Shown: piece by piece, positions 33,715-51,262 of the stretch
How the letters are laid out: each line of letters begins with the position of its first letter
Numbering within the stretch: the first letter of the stretch is position 1
Origin: Takakia lepidozioides
Taxonomy: Eukaryota; Streptophyta; Takakiopsida; Takakiales; Takakiaceae
Reading direction: 5' to 3'
Length of the DNA: 60,000 bases
Assembly: GCA_030704615.1 (NCBI GenBank)
Contig: CM060731.1
Span: 32,428,001 to 32,488,000 of the forward strand
Program-made: the position numbers and the translations under genes
Notes under the pieces: model-generated
Database searches by the model: none
Told to the model about the DNA's origin: nothing
The model's input: the letters and a program-made list of their open reading frames with translations, nothing else

Positions 33715-33870
33715 CGAGGGTCTGGTGGAGGAGTAAAGGGGGACCGTTATGTCCCGGTGAGCAACCGAAGCTCCGAATTGGCCCGGCGGCCAGTTTGGGA
33801 GTTAGGCGTGCGCATCAAAGCGAGTAATTATGACGTGAAGGGGAGCTTACTGAAGTGAAGTGCGCGACAT
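33715..33870 (+). repeat. Dispersed repeat B, copy 2
   Basis: Matches 11395-11562 through GGGGGACCGTTATG, GGTGAGCAACCGAAGCTCCG and TTGGGAGTTAGGCG to GTGCGCGACATT. It abuts the piggyBac-like transposase remnant. Confidence 0.8.
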
Positions 33871-35560
33871 TTACACTCCACTCAATTGATTTCTTAGGCA
33901 TACACTATCGGCTGGCACAATATTTACAGCCTTGTAGCAAATCATGATCTCATCAACCATCACCATCTTGTTCATATTCCACACTTTCTTGCATTTTGCA
34001 TTAATTTCATCATACACACAACGCACCTTGCTCACCTTAGGACCCAAAAAAGATGTCACAAACTGTTTTCCAGCACATATGGCGCAATCGATCCAAATTT
34101 AGGATATCGAGTTCAGTATGAAACCACAGACACATTATTTCATTGGAAAGCCCTTGAAGTTCTCGTCTTGCCCATATAAATTGTTCTGTGATTTGACAAG
34201 TTTAAGGGGTCATAAATGAGTCTTGAATAACACAAGGTTCAAATGTCCCAAAATGTTGTAGTCCTTTACGACTCATTTTCACACCCATAACATGTGAAGG
34301 TCCTATCAGGGATTTTCATGTGCTTATGTAAAGTATGGAAAAATGCAAAAAGGACAATAGACCTGCAAAACCAGAAATACCCATTATCATAGGAATTTTC
34401 TACTACGCGGTATGCATAACTTAGGGGCACCAAACTTTGGTACTACTAAATCTCAAAAATTTGAACATAGTTCTTTCACCAAAAGTGTTTAGCTACCGAA
34501 AAGGAATAAGGCCATGTCCTTGAAATGGCTACAAGGTCCTCCAATTTTGAATTTGAGGCCAAAATGAGTTCTTACAAATCGTGTATCATTCATTGCAAAT
34601 TATTTTAAAATTAAAAATATATCAAATAAACTCCTAAAAATTATACAAGCATGTGCAACACTGAAGTAGGCATCAAACACACCAAACCCGGTTTGGATGC
34701 GATGAGGGGAAAGCAAATGGTGACAAACGGAAGTCGAGTTAGTATCGTAAATTCAATATTAGCGGTGTACGAGAAAAATTGGAGGTATACAAGAGGGTGT
34801 ACGAGCATCCAATGGATGGGGTCGAGGTGCCCACTATCATCTGTAAATTTTATCACGTTTTCATCGCAACATGTCATGTCCACGCGCCGCAGTGTAACGC
34901 GCCAGCAGTCAAAATTTAGTCATTTTCAGGAGTGTCAGTGGTACACATTAGCATGTTTTCACCCCAAAAGATGAAGGCAACATAGGATATTGGACTCAAA
35001 CTTGTCCCAAGCCATGACCTTCATAATGATTGGATAAGCAAAGAATAGAGAAAGAATATCTCGATTTATTGCCAATAACAATGGGTATTTGGCAAAAACA
35101 ATTATGCCCATGAGCAGACAAACCTCTACAAATGCTAGCAGCTCAAGGATAGCAAGGGGCTTCCTGGCATGCCCACCCCTAGTCTCAAACTTCATTGTCT
35201 CTGTTGCATACACATTGCTCTTTCTACAAATTTGGACTAGTACATGTTGCCTCTAAAACAATTGAAAAAAAGACAGGGTTATGGAATCAGACATGTGAGG
35301 CAGAGTTGGCTCAGGTGTAGAGCTAGCAAATTCACTTTGATTGTTGGAAATATGGTATCCAGAGAACCCCAAGTTTTTGGACCAAACCGTGTATCGAAAG
35401 ATGGTATATTCTCGACAGGTAAGGGCTCTATGTCAATGTTACATGTTTCCCAGTCATCCTCGCAAAACAGAATCACCCTCATACTCTTCTATGGGATCGA
35501 CATCATCCCCCTCATTCACATTAATATCAAATTCAAAGGTAGGGAACTCCTGAACAAGCT
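33871..35560 (-). pseudogene. piggyBac-type transposase remnant (DDE_Tnp_1_7)
   Basis: Minus-strand order: acidic leader at about 35554-35468 (FEFDINVNEGDDVDPIEEYE), then 35213-34959 with RKPLAILELLAFVEVCLLMG, NRDILSLFFAYPIIMKVMAW and DKFESNILCCLHLL, then 34059-33871 with KVSKVRCVYDEINAKCKKVW and MVMVDEIMICYK. This follows the piggyBac transposase profile: conserved hydrophobic LLMGI block, RDRFE-LHF block, KVRPxLDHLN block and the [IV]DE-M-FK block that holds the first catalytic Asp. The two later catalytic Asp blocks and the C-terminal Cys-rich domain are missing because repeat B begins at about 33870. Several stops and a 900-base gap (34060-34958) show it is dead. Confidence 0.68.
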
Positions 35561-36110
35561 TTGAGAATTCGGCACATATAGTGGACAACAAATGCCTCAC
35601 ACCCACTAGATCCCATAAACATCTTCACAAATCCAGACAAGTTGTCATAGGTTTCTAGAACACATCCAACCACCCAGTCAATCTCGATCTCTCTCACATT
35701 ATTTTCTTCTGTGGGTTCATGAAGGCATGCCAAATGCATATTTACTCTCCACTCCAATGTGACAATTTGTCTAGGCACTTGAGACAGTAACTGAGAAGTC
35801 TTCTTACAGATTCTTTTGGATCTTGGGGAGACCATTGGCCGAACTCCCCTTGGACCCAGATGAATGGTCCTGGAATTTCCCCAGAGGGCCTCCCTCTCCC
35901 AACTAGTGTGGAATGCCACGAAGACTCTTTGTACTAAATCTTGATCCCCAAAATTGAGATAGTGTGGGCTGCAGTTCTTTCAAAGGGGACCTACAGAGAT
36001 TTGGAGAAACAAAAGCAACAAGCAGATTGTTACGCACCTCACCCGAAACCCACTGGCCCATCACATTTTTTCCACAGAAGGGCCCTCGGACTCGGAGACC
36101 TCTTTGCACG
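35533..36110 (-). other. Unidentified coding relic upstream of the piggyBac-like fragment
   Basis: Minus-strand frames at 36109-35903 (NLCRSPLKELQPTLSQFWGS) and 35919-35533 (FHTSWEREALWGNSRTIHLG, KKTSQLLSQVPRQIVTLEWR, DWVVGCVLETYDNLSGFVKM) look coding and read on from each other through a frame change. I do not recognise the family. They may be the N-terminal part of the same transposon protein or a neighbouring gene. Confidence 0.4.
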
Positions 36111-36695
36111 AGCTGGTTGAAACTTGAGAGTTGACATCAGGCCACATGGTTTTCCTTACAAGGAATTGACTTCATCATGTCTGAAACCCTGAGGATCATC
36201 CTCCTTTCTTCACGCTGTCCAATCCAAAACCAGGTCTTTCTTACCAAAAAAAAATGCCAGATGTGTGGCTTCGGGTGTAACTTGGCCAAATGCAAAGCAC
36301 GAGGTGGAGGTGACAAGGCGAGCAAATGCCACTTAGATAGGCAACCAACATTTTTCCTCATCTGCAGTGAGGAGGTCGCGTGCTGCTCTACTAATTCCGC
36401 CCAACGAATTAGAATTTTCACCGCATGGATAATCGAGTTTGGCAACGTTTCCGAAATTATTTCTTTGACCAATCAATTCAAATTAGAATCTTTCCAATTT
36501 CATTTTCGACAATGTTCTGTCCATGCGCGTTTCTTCCGGCACTTTCTCCGAACAAGCCTCTTTGCTCCCGCAAGAGTATCGCTCAATACCAATAGACGAA
36601 GCAATGTCTAGATTTTTATTTTTATTTTTATTTTTATTCCTGAACTTGCTCTTCAATTTGCAAATTGTTCGTTCTTCAAGTTAAATTAACGACGA

Positions 36696-36845
36696 ATGGG
36701 ATCAGCAGCATCGGTGGGATGTTCTTCTTTTGGGGTGGGCATACCTGAGCAGCTGCTTCACTCGTTCCTTCCCGCGGGGAGCGACGTGGCGAAGGGAAGG
36801 GGCTGTGTGGAAACTAAAAAAGAGTTCGTACATTTAGTCAAGGTG
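36696..36845 (+). CDS. Possible first exon, MGSAASVG protein
   Basis: An ATG at 36696 opens MGSAASVGCSSFGVGIPEQL and continues to VHLVK just before a possible donor (AAG|GTGTGT at about 36842). MGSAAS fits an N-myristoylation signal. No downstream exon or family was recognised. Low confidence. Confidence 0.2.
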
Positions 36846-36969
36846 TGTTGGAGGTGGTGGGGGCTCGAGCACCTCTGTTGCCTTCCACTTAGGTTCCATG
36901 AATACCCATGTAAGAGAAAGTGGAAAACTGAAGTAATTAAAATATATTTTCATCGTGAATAGAGGTTCC

Positions 36970-38880
36970 AATGAGAGAGATAAAAGACTCCAGCCAAAAG
37001 TTAAAACCACTTTAACTAATAGCCATTTCACTTTATGTTTATTGATCTAGCATTTACACTAGCTCGATCCATCACAATATGGTGATAGATAGCACATTAA
37101 TGTGAAGTAGGAGCCCACCTCCATTCATCACTCATGAAATGTAAAAGAGATAAATAAACCCCACATGTGGTATGATACTTGGTCATCTTAATGCAATCAA
37201 AATACATATCCCCACCCCCCCCAACCTTCAAATGCTATGCTGAAATTGGATATATATCATCCAAAATAATGTCCTCTTTGTCAATAAAAGTTATGTGCAA
37301 GCTAGCAATTTTAAAATCTAATTACATGTTTGATGATCAATGAAGAACATACTAATCCATGACATGGTTATAATATTTTCTTTTACATAGTGAAGAGTAC
37401 TAGTCCAAATTGAGACATATTAATGCATTTTTTTCATAAATATATAATCGTAAGCATAAGATTATCATGTCATATATGAAACATAAACATAATCACGGGG
37501 TGATTTTTCCAGTGTAAGCTTTCATGGCCCTATTGGTGGTTATTTTTTTCACCTCATTTCTGGGCTCTGTTCTCCGTTTCTCCCCCTCACCCCCTCATAA
37601 AAACATAACAAGTCAAGACATAGTAGATATGACTTTAATATCCAAAGTTTTTGATACCTTCGTTTGAAGCTATTAGATGCAAATTATTCGACATATGTTT
37701 CTTTGAGTCACACGCGAAATGTTGGTAGACAAGTTTTTATTGTGACAAAAATCAGACATCGACCTTACATAAAGATGGTCTACTCAACATATATTAATAA
37801 ATTGGTCTAGCTCCTAAATTTTCATATTCATGTAAGAAAACATAGCCTAGTCGTTTATGTGATATATTCATGCTATCTATAATCTCACATAGAGTATCAT
37901 ATTTATACATGAAAAAAAAACTTGACTAATTATACTATATAGTAATTACCCCCCCCCAAAAAAATAAAAATGTAGTAGTGAATTCTTAATGTTTAACTAG
38001 ACCTCCATGCCTGCTCCAAACTTGATTTCCCTCCGACTCCGATTTGCTTGCAATTGTGCAACTCATAGTGCTTTCTTGCCTTGGCGATGTTGGACTTTGC
38101 AAGCAATAACAAACACTTTGTTCTTCCAACACTGCCATTGCCGGTGGAACCTTCTCACCATCTTCATCAGCCCCATCCTTTCTTCATCTTGATATATTTG
38201 TTCCACACCTCGTCTTGGCTTAGATTACTGCAGAACACCAAAAACCACCTCTAAATTCTGGGTTCGTGTCCCCGTTGGGCTCACGTATTATTTCCGGGAT
38301 ATATAATGGGCTCCCATGTGCTTTGCCAAGCCCGGCCCGTCGGGAGAGAAGTAAACGGAGAAGAGAATCAATCATCTCTTTTCTGGCCAGTGACCGTAGC
38401 AAATTAAGCATTGTTCGGGAAGATGAAAGCGGGGCCAAAACCTCTCCTCGCTTTACTCAGAGAACAACGAGCAAAAAAAATATAGATTTTTATTGCTCAC
38501 TACCTGCTTCAACCATACTATCTGCGGAGCTTATGGCCATCTTTGAAGCAATCTCCAGCTAACCTCATCCCCCCCCACCCAAATACTATATTTTCATGCA
38601 ATATATCGAACTGATATTATGTCAGCATGACAACAACTCTAAGGGTAATGTTGCTAACGTTCTTACCAGAGAGGGTACATAACCATTCCTTGGCTGTAGC
38701 ATCCCCTTAAAGACATAGTCTAGTATAAGTTTTACCTCCTGGAACTTGAAGTTAAGACAATTTGAGTAATAGGGGAAAAGAGGTTGTTTGAAGAAAAAAC
38801 ATGCCACATTGCTACTGTTCCCTCTAACTCCACAAAGATTTGACAAGTAGCTGTGGCCAGAAAGTGGGGAGAGGCTACCA
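36970..38880. other. AT-rich spacer
   Basis: Nothing firm. A short + frame at about 38480-38562 ends with STILSAELMAIFEAISS, which resembles the AEL-AI block of RNase H domains in LINEs and may be a tiny remnant. Homopolymer C runs are at about 37211 and 37950. Confidence 0.4.
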
Positions 38881-38882
38881 TA

Positions 38883-39347
38883 CTATGGACCATGTCCAGT
38901 TTTAGAGCACCATGCGGCTAGATGTTTAGTTTTACCATCTGATGGATCAACGTAGGAATCTGTACAAAGTATACAGAGATTTCCAATCTCAAGTAGATCG
39001 ATTGTATATTGATGAGTGCCACACTGTATTTTACTAGATGACTTGGAGCTCCAAAGCAGTTGACTTGCCTCATTATAAACCACAAGGTTTCCATCGTCTT
39101 GCGCAATCATGAAACAATTGAAACCGTGCCCACTAGTGTCCGTGGCCCACATGGGTTTCATGTCGCCATGGTGAATGTAATACAACACCAAATTACAATC
39201 ATCTTGCATGTACAATTTATAGTTTCCGCTAAAAATTGCATATCCCGATTGCATGATCCAGTATCCATTCACTGGACGCATAAAAAGTAATGTCATAACT
39301 ATTAGAATCATCCCCATGACTTTGCTCATACCAACAAGAGTCTCCAT
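38883..39347 (-). CDS. Secreted bulb-type (GNA-like) mannose-binding lectin
   Basis: An intact, intronless 154-residue protein. Residues 1-28 form a signal peptide (hydrophobic MGMILIVMTLLFM before RPVNG). The B-lectin domain has two good sugar-binding motifs, QDDCNLVLY and QDDGNLVVY (QxDxNxVxY), and a third, degraded one (LEIGNLCIL). Cys residues near 51, 78, 109 and 147 may pair. Secreted single-domain GNA lectins bind mannose or glycans and often act in defence. A TATAAATA box lies 128-135 bases upstream of the ATG. Flanks are AT-rich with no neighbouring gene. Start chosen as the first ATG giving the signal peptide; a second Met at residue 7 is possible. Confidence 0.88.
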   Translation of the reverse strand: METLVGMSKVMGMILIVMTLLFMRPVNGYWIMQSGYAIFSGNYKLYMQDDCNLVLYYIHHGDMKPMWATDTSGHGFNCFMIAQDDGNLVVYNEASQLLWSSKSSSKIQCGTHQYTIDLLEIGNLCILCTDSYVDPSDGKTKHLAAWCSKTGHGP

Positions 39348-39474
39348 ATTTTAAAGTGCTAGAAAGATATAATCTAACATCCACTAGTCGAGGTCCAATG
39401 AACATATGATTGTAGAACTACGAACTAAGAGCAAACCACTTTTGAGTCTTCACAAGGTCTCACAATGCTTATGA

Positions 39475-39482
39475 TATTTATA
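39475..39482 (-). promoter_or_regulatory. TATA box of the lectin gene
   Basis: TATAAATA on the minus strand, 128 bases before the lectin ATG. Confidence 0.5.
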
Positions 39483-39499
39483 CTTGAATTCCATTCTCA

Positions 39500-41780
39500 A
39501 TCCTAGTTTTCTAGTATAATCTAGACAACAATACATGATATAATAATAAATATAATAATATTTATTATCATATTAATTTTAGAAGACTCAAATAATAATA
39601 GTATAGTAGACAAAAAGGTCAAGAACATTGGTATGGCCAAGAAATGTATTAGTTGCGTTGATCGCTCTACACATAGTGAGCATACTAAAATTGGAGGGTC
39701 TATCTAATTTTGACATCTCCAACAACTTTGGTAGTTTTGGCTATCCAGCTAGCCTGAGACACTTACATGTCGTATCTGTTGAGTCAATGCCAACATCCTA
39801 CTGTACATTACATCCGCATCATGTGATACAACCAAACCAAATGGCATATAGACAAACTTAATAGATCCTAGGCCTAAATGGAACAATGTCAATGTAAACT
39901 AATGAAACAGTATAGGATGACGACCAGTCTATTAATCTGCCATTTGCACTCGTCTATGATGATAGAGCACATGATGTCATATTATCTTATGTGACATATT
40001 TTTTTAATTCTAGTATAGAGCATTTGTATAGTATAGATGTCATAGAACATACATAGTTTTATATTTCCTCTATCAGTCATTCTTCATTGTTAGCGTTGAG
40101 TCTTGCATGCAACATGTCTAACATGCTATATTCACAGCCCTCGTTATGCATCTCAACTTTAATTTACCTAAACCCAAATCTCTACAGTTAACCCCCTCTA
40201 TGTCAAGGATATGTGATGTCCTAAAAATATATATATCTAAAATTAAACCATCTTGTATATTTATTGCAACACTGGTATACCCAAAACGAGGAATATACAA
40301 CAACATCAAATCTAGAAAAAAAACTGAAAATTGATACTGAACTCACTCCGTACTACTCATACTCGCTTTGTACAGGTTTTATAAAGGTTGCACATCTATT
40401 ATAATGTTGAAAGATAGGGAAGAAAATTGCGGTCGTCAACAATCTCCATTTCATCATCTTTCCCACGCCACTCATATTTGTTTTTACATAGATGCTGTGT
40501 AGGTTTGCATGTTTGTGGTGCTCGACATTGGTGGATAGCATAGATCTCAATTTTAACTAATTCCATACTTTTGGCTTAAATTCGGAAAAAGTTTAATATA
40601 ATTTTTATTTAAATAAAATAAAATAATAGAAATATTATAAAATAATGAATCAATCAACTTTGTGAAATTGCATAACTCAATTCATAAAAATTAAAAAACA
40701 AATCGTAAAACGCCAACATCAAAGTCGAATGACATACATTGGATAATAAAATGGTAGATATAACATAGAATGAGATAACTTCTTAACAATTACAAATTTA
40801 ACATCCCAGCCATTAAGGTATATAAGTTAACCACTGCGGGAATTGTTTTTGAATGAGCTTCAAACATCAGAATGAGGTTTTAGGATATAGGCTTAAGATA
40901 AGCAAAAGTATCAGTGACAAACAAATATGGAAGAGCGTTTAGGGCCAATGAAAACTTTCAATTAAGTATCCCAACCACTCTATAAAGCGTATCCCAAGGG
41001 TGGATTTTTTTTTTTTGGAATGTCATTGAGCTTTAATCATAGATATGAGGTTTTAAGGTATAAGATTTATGATAAGCACAACTATCAATTGGAAAATAAT
41101 AATGGAAGAGTATATGCAACCTGTCAAATTTTTCAATCAAATATCCCAACCAATATATCGTACCTTGTGACACTCCATATTACTCGCGTAACTTTATTCC
41201 TTAAGTAATTACTGTTGGGATAAAGAAAGCCGCTTATTAGCTGGCATGTCTACATTTGGATTCAGATTTGTCTTCCTTCAATAGTTAAATTTATAATGTG
41301 AAAATTAACCTACGTGGTGGTTTATTTGTCTCAGTACTTGGGTAGATTTTGGACGGCCTATGTGTGGTGACCACATGGACGTTCTGTTTAGAGTTAATCT
41401 TACATTTTAACGTGGGGGCTTGGGCTAAATTCGTGGCACGCATACTTTGGTATTGATTCTGGTGTACCCGTGTGGATGAGCTGTATTGTGATTGTCAGCT
41501 GTTTCTGAGCAATGGATGGGGTTAGTTAAGAAGATGCTAGGCTTGAGGTCAAAGTCATGCAGTCAGAGTGCATTTTGGCATTTCTAATTTTATCCTAGAA
41601 ATAAATAGAAGAATTGGGAGAGAGTTGGTGGTCCCAATTTTATCCCATAAAATAATAAATAAAGAAACCGTGACTGTTAGAGCTAGAGTTGATACTCCAC
41701 GTGGCTGCTAGCTTGTGAGGTTGAGTTTTCCATGAGCAGAGGCATATTTTTAGATTCTGATTCAGGGATATTCTCACAAA
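39500..41780. other. AT-rich intergenic DNA, nothing identified
   Basis: No coding homology. A related motif GAGCTTYAAWCATMRGAATGAG followed by TTTTAGGATATA occurs at about 40855-40885 and 41028-41065, hinting at a diverged direct repeat of about 175 bp. Confidence 0.45.
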
Positions 41781-41789
41781 TATCCGAGG

Positions 41790-42045
41790 AATATTTTGTC
41801 GAACCTACTACCGAACCTATGGCACTGTTCGGCGCCAAACAGTGCGGGCACCTATGTTTTTGAAATTTATTTATTTATTTATTTATTTTCATTTTTTTTA
41901 AAAAAAGTGTATGAAATGGGGTTCGGCGCCGAACCTTCAATCTTTGAGGGGTTATATGCAATAAAAATCTCAAAATGGGCATAGTCCATAATCCGAACCT
42001 ATCCCGAACCTCAAACCTATCCCAAACCTAGAAGTGGTTCAGCAA
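41790..42045. mobile_element. MITE-like unit with CGAACCTA repeats and GGCGCC palindromes
   Basis: The left end has repeated CGAACCTA and a near-palindrome at 41822-41845 (GCACTGTTCGGCGCCAAACAGTGC with one mismatched pair, centred on GGCGCC). The middle has the perfect palindrome GGTTCGGCGCCGAACC at 41920-41935. The right end repeats CCGAACCTATCCCGAACC. A (TTTA) run lies at 41867-41887. No ORF. Confidence 0.5.
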
Positions 42046-42556
42046 ACAGGGCAACAACATGCTTCTTCGTTGTTCCATACCACACAACAATCGACACATA
42101 TTCTTGCCATATACGAGGTTGCCGTCCATCCGCCATCCGCCATCTGCTATTTTCTACATCTTTACCCAAATGAAGAGTTTGTTCCCCCCCCCAAGATCCT
42201 TGGTTACCTCACAGGTGTTGACGTCGTTGGCTGATCCCTGCAAACTGCTAAGTTGAATTTCGGAACAGAGCAACCCACTGTAGCATATTGGTTCTGGTTC
42301 ATGGTGGACTGACTTTCCTCTTGACTCGGATTTCCATACTTGCACTAGGGACTGACTCGTGGGTTGAGACTGAAGCAACAAGCTTTTTGACATGTTCTCT
42401 CCCTTGCAGCTTGTTTGATCCCCTTGGACCTCACAAATTTCCACCTAGCTTGGTCCATGGCCTAGACCCCGGGCAGCGCCCCAGGCCAGCCCAAAACTAT
42501 GATTTTTATGGCGTCCCGCGATACGGCCTTTTTGCTATTCCCTATTCCAGTACCGA

Positions 42557-42590
42557 GGCCCTGTAATACGAGCCCCGGGATTACAGGGCC
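42557..42590. repeat. Inverted repeat GGCCCTGTAAT / ATTACAGGGCC
   Basis: Perfect 11-base arms flank a 12-base loop containing GCCCCGGG. It lies in a GC-rich island at 42460-42660 upstream of the carboxypeptidase gene. Confidence 0.8.
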
Positions 42591-43131
42591 GAGGTGCTGG
42601 AAGCCCCGCGGGATAATGCCCGCGCTGCCCGCGCTCGCTACCGCGTGGGCAGCCTAACTCTGAAATTCTCCCAAGGTAGGTAGGCGTCTAAGGCTACATG
42701 TAGACTATACACGTTCCGCTCCCTCTCACACCGTATATTTATTACTGATCCATCCTTTCCTCCCGAAGTGTGAATGAAGGTACAAAGGAAGCAGAGGCTC
42801 TGGACACCTCATAAAGAGCAAAGCCGTCTGTCCCTACCACCCTCCTTATTATCGTTCCCTTGCCTCGGCAGGCTGCCTGTCATCACCACCTTCTCTCTCT
42901 CTTCCAAGTGCAACCTATTCTGCTCCTTCTCAACACACTGTCTCTCTCATTCCTCCCGCCCAATTGTTTATGAAACAGCTACAGTAACCTTTTAGCTTGA
43001 TCACTTCAAGCGCAGTATGCGCATGTCTAGTAGGTGCATGTTCTCCTAGCTCTCATGTTCAATCGCACATAGCCTTCCTGCCGAGAGAGGCCTCACCTGG
43101 TCCTCTCTCTCCATCCGTCTCTTGTCTCACA

Positions 43132-48284
<5,153 letters not shown>

Positions 48285-49920
48285 ACCACTTTCAATCGTC
48301 TGCTCAACTCTTGAGATGTTCTTGGAAAAGAGAGTAAGCCTTGGAGTACACTGGAGGAACGGGCCACATGTCGACCCCATGTAAACGTCTTAAACATTGA
48401 CAAAGAAGTGTGGAGAGCATTAGCCCGACATCCCAACAAATCCGATTGTCTTTTGAGAGCTAGGCGGATGGAGCCACAGACACAAACAGTTCATGGCACG
48501 CCAAGATATCTCGGTCCACTTGATGTTTTCGACATTCTTGAGTACAAACAAATTGAAACTCATGGCATGCAAGACTGCCAGGAGATGGTGGAAATATGAG
48601 AAACTTCTAAGTTACAACGGAAACAAATAAAATTTCGTGACTAAACCTCATCAAATTATAGGAAAATGTGCTTCACTTCCTAGGCCATACAATGCAGCTG
48701 ACCCCTGTCATCTCTCATCTCATTTTTTACTTCACCTCAATTACACATTTGCAGTTTACATTGTGAGCCCTCTCCACTGTCCAATAATGGCAAAAAGCAC
48801 CCGCAAACAACCCAGACAGGCACTTTTCTTTAAAACATCATTGTGATGGGGCTAACTTGATGCCACAAAGATAGTGACAAATAAATTTGAGCACTGGTGC
48901 TGAGGGCACTGGCAAACAACTTTTCCTAGATTCTATTTTTATAACAGGGAAACATCCAGAAGCAGTGACAGCTCAAAAATCAGGCTCTTAACAGTGAGAG
49001 GAGAAAATAACCAGTGTTGGGCAGTTCTTAGATTTATGGTTTGTAAGGGGCAGCTCTTTGAAAGTGGGGGTCTGCTGGAGCTCCACCAATGCTGGGGTTT
49101 GGAAACTCCCATTTTATTTACCTTTCCAGTTCCAATAAGTTTCAAATTCTTCAGCTTGGATGTTGTCGGTTCTTGTTGGTTTGAGCATCTCTGCAAAAGA
49201 TAGGTAAACATACAAGCCAAGCAAAACATGCAGTGAGGTCAAAAAACGATTATTGTTTAAAGGGCTCAAGCAGAGCGTGCCTGAGAGCAGCCAATGGCGA
49301 GCTCGCGATGGGGTGGGATTCGGGGTTTTCTTTTGGTAGTAAGTGTGCAGGTGGTTGTAATAATTTGGGGTCTGCTAAAGATGGTCCGCTAACGCTGGTC
49401 ATTGGGTCCGAAGTCCAGTAACTGCACAGATGGGCCCACTTCACTTCACCTTGGATAAATGTTAACAGCGGGAATAGAAAAAAAAAAAAATCGTCTAAGT
49501 GAACACTTTTTTTTTTTGTTTTTTTGTTTTTTTGAAGAGAACAGGGGAGTGGCCCTGGATACTTGAATGATTATTGAAGGGAAACGCACTAAAGGACGAG
49601 CTAACTTTTGGGAGTTTTCCCAAAAAGTGGGCCATACCCTCCATTGCTGAGCTGTAACTTCCTACCCCCTTACATCCAGCTGGATGAACCGTTCCATTTC
49701 ATCCCTACCTACTACATGAAGGTCCTCATAGAATTGTAGCACTTTTGACCCTTCCATTTAGTAGATTATAAAAAGAAAATTGAACAAGTTGAAACCATGA
49801 AACAAAAAAGAGAGAAAAAATTGCTTTGACCATGCAAGTTTGGTGATTTTACATTTTTTCTTGAAGAAATGGCCTCCAGAATTCGGATAAGGGGCAACCA
49901 ACAGGTCATCTCCCAGAATC
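48285..49920. other. 3' flank of the carboxypeptidase gene, no gene seen
   Basis: A-run and T-run rich stretch at 49476-49535. No coding homology or repeat partner recognised. Confidence 0.45.
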
Positions 49921-49924
49921 TCAG

Positions 49925-50396
49925 ACCAAAATGCCAAAAATATGGGGGGGCTGCTTTGTATGTGAAATCTGGGGGGTAAGAAAATCTTGTTTTGGCTTCT
50001 TTCCCAAGTACACCCATGACGTGACATTTGTTTTCCAATTCCTCTGGTAAGTAAGTGCATAGTAACATTTCATGGTGGCTTGTCCAAATTTTTTGGCATT
50101 ATGATAAATTTTCAACCCTAGATGTTATCTTGAAGATTGCCCATTTGGTTGCCACGTAGGCAGGTCAATGGTGCTCTAACACTGGATTTCATGAAACCTT
50201 GGCATTTTGCAAAATTCTAGGGAGTAGAGCTTTTATGATTTTTTGGCGCTGTAAATTCCCACGTGTGCTCCTCTCTGACATGTACAATTCATCTTCAATG
50301 TTCACTTCCATCCAATATCATCTATGGGAATTGGAGCGTGGCAAGTAATCTGACGCGACCAGAATCGGGTCGTGTCATCCTTTAGGGATTAACATT
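49925..50396 (+). repeat. Dispersed repeat A, copy 2
   Basis: Collinear with 9330-9707 (GCTGCTTTGTATGTGAAATC, CCCAAGTACACCCATGA, GGTAAGTAAGTGCA, CCCTAGATGTT) with about 95 extra bases near 50145-50240. It ends at an imperfect hairpin at 50351-50377 (TGACGCGACC / GGGTCGTGTCA). Confidence 0.75.
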
Positions 50397-50399
50397 TAC

Positions 50400-51100
50400 A
50401 AGATGTAATATTTTTTATAAACAAAATTATAAAATTAACACTTATGAAATAAAGTGTATGGAATCATAAAATGATAGAGTGGAAATATGAATCGATTGTG
50501 GTCTGACGAGCTTCTCTAAGCTGCATTTCATCAAGTTCTCTCTATCTGTGCATCTCATGGTTGAAATGGTTTTCACAACGTCATAAGTCAAAAAATAAAA
50601 TAATCAACCTCCATAATCTCAAACATCTCAAGTTATGGAAGCTGAACATACTCCTATTGTATAGTATTAGCTTCTGATCACATTAGTACTATCTTTTGAT
50701 TACCTTATGATCCTCTGATTGGTTATGTTTTGGGATGTAATCTTATCTCAAGATGTATAGTTGGATCATATCTCATGTTATTAGGTGAAGCCTTTAACAT
50801 ATTTCTTACGGGCAAATTAATGACGAGGGGAGTAACATTTGTTAGCAAATAACACTTCACATTTGCTACTGTACACATGTAGGGGAGTAGAGTTTTCTTG
50901 ACAGTTATGATAGTTGAACATTTTATAGAGGTAACATTTATCAATGTGGATTGTATGCCCAGGTTCTCAATCGGGTGCCCTCTCAAGGTTCCTAAGGGCG
51001 GCGGGTCCGAGCCCTCCATGGATCATGTGATTCCAAAGGCTTGGAACGTGGCTTTTCCAGGAAATTAAACACTAAAAATAACCTCTTTCAAAGTATCCTC
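50400..51100. other. Non-coding AT-rich stretch
   Basis: Nothing identified. Confidence 0.4.
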
Positions 51101-51129
51101 AACATTAGGCTCCAAGCACAAGGGACGCT

Positions 51130-51262
51130 CAATGCAGGTGTCCCAATGGAAGGGGGAGAAGAAGGAGAAGATCATATCCCACGCAACAAGGCAGCAGGAT
51201 TTGAACCCAGGTGCCACTCACTCTATTCAATTGAGCTATTGACTGGTGGTTTTTTAGATGGC
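51130..51262 (-). mobile_element. tRNA-derived SINE
   Basis: Minus strand: box A TAGCTCAATTG (about 51227-51237) and box B GGTTCAAATCC (about 51189-51199), spaced as in tRNA-derived SINE promoters. The tail CTGCCTTGTTGCGTGGGATA matches the copy at 13.55 kb. The acceptor-stem complementarity of a true tRNA is missing. Confidence 0.65.

Noticed and set aside
51185-51245. Functional tRNA gene
   Set aside because: Box A and box B are present, but there is no acceptor-stem pairing or clear anticodon arm, so a SINE is the better reading.
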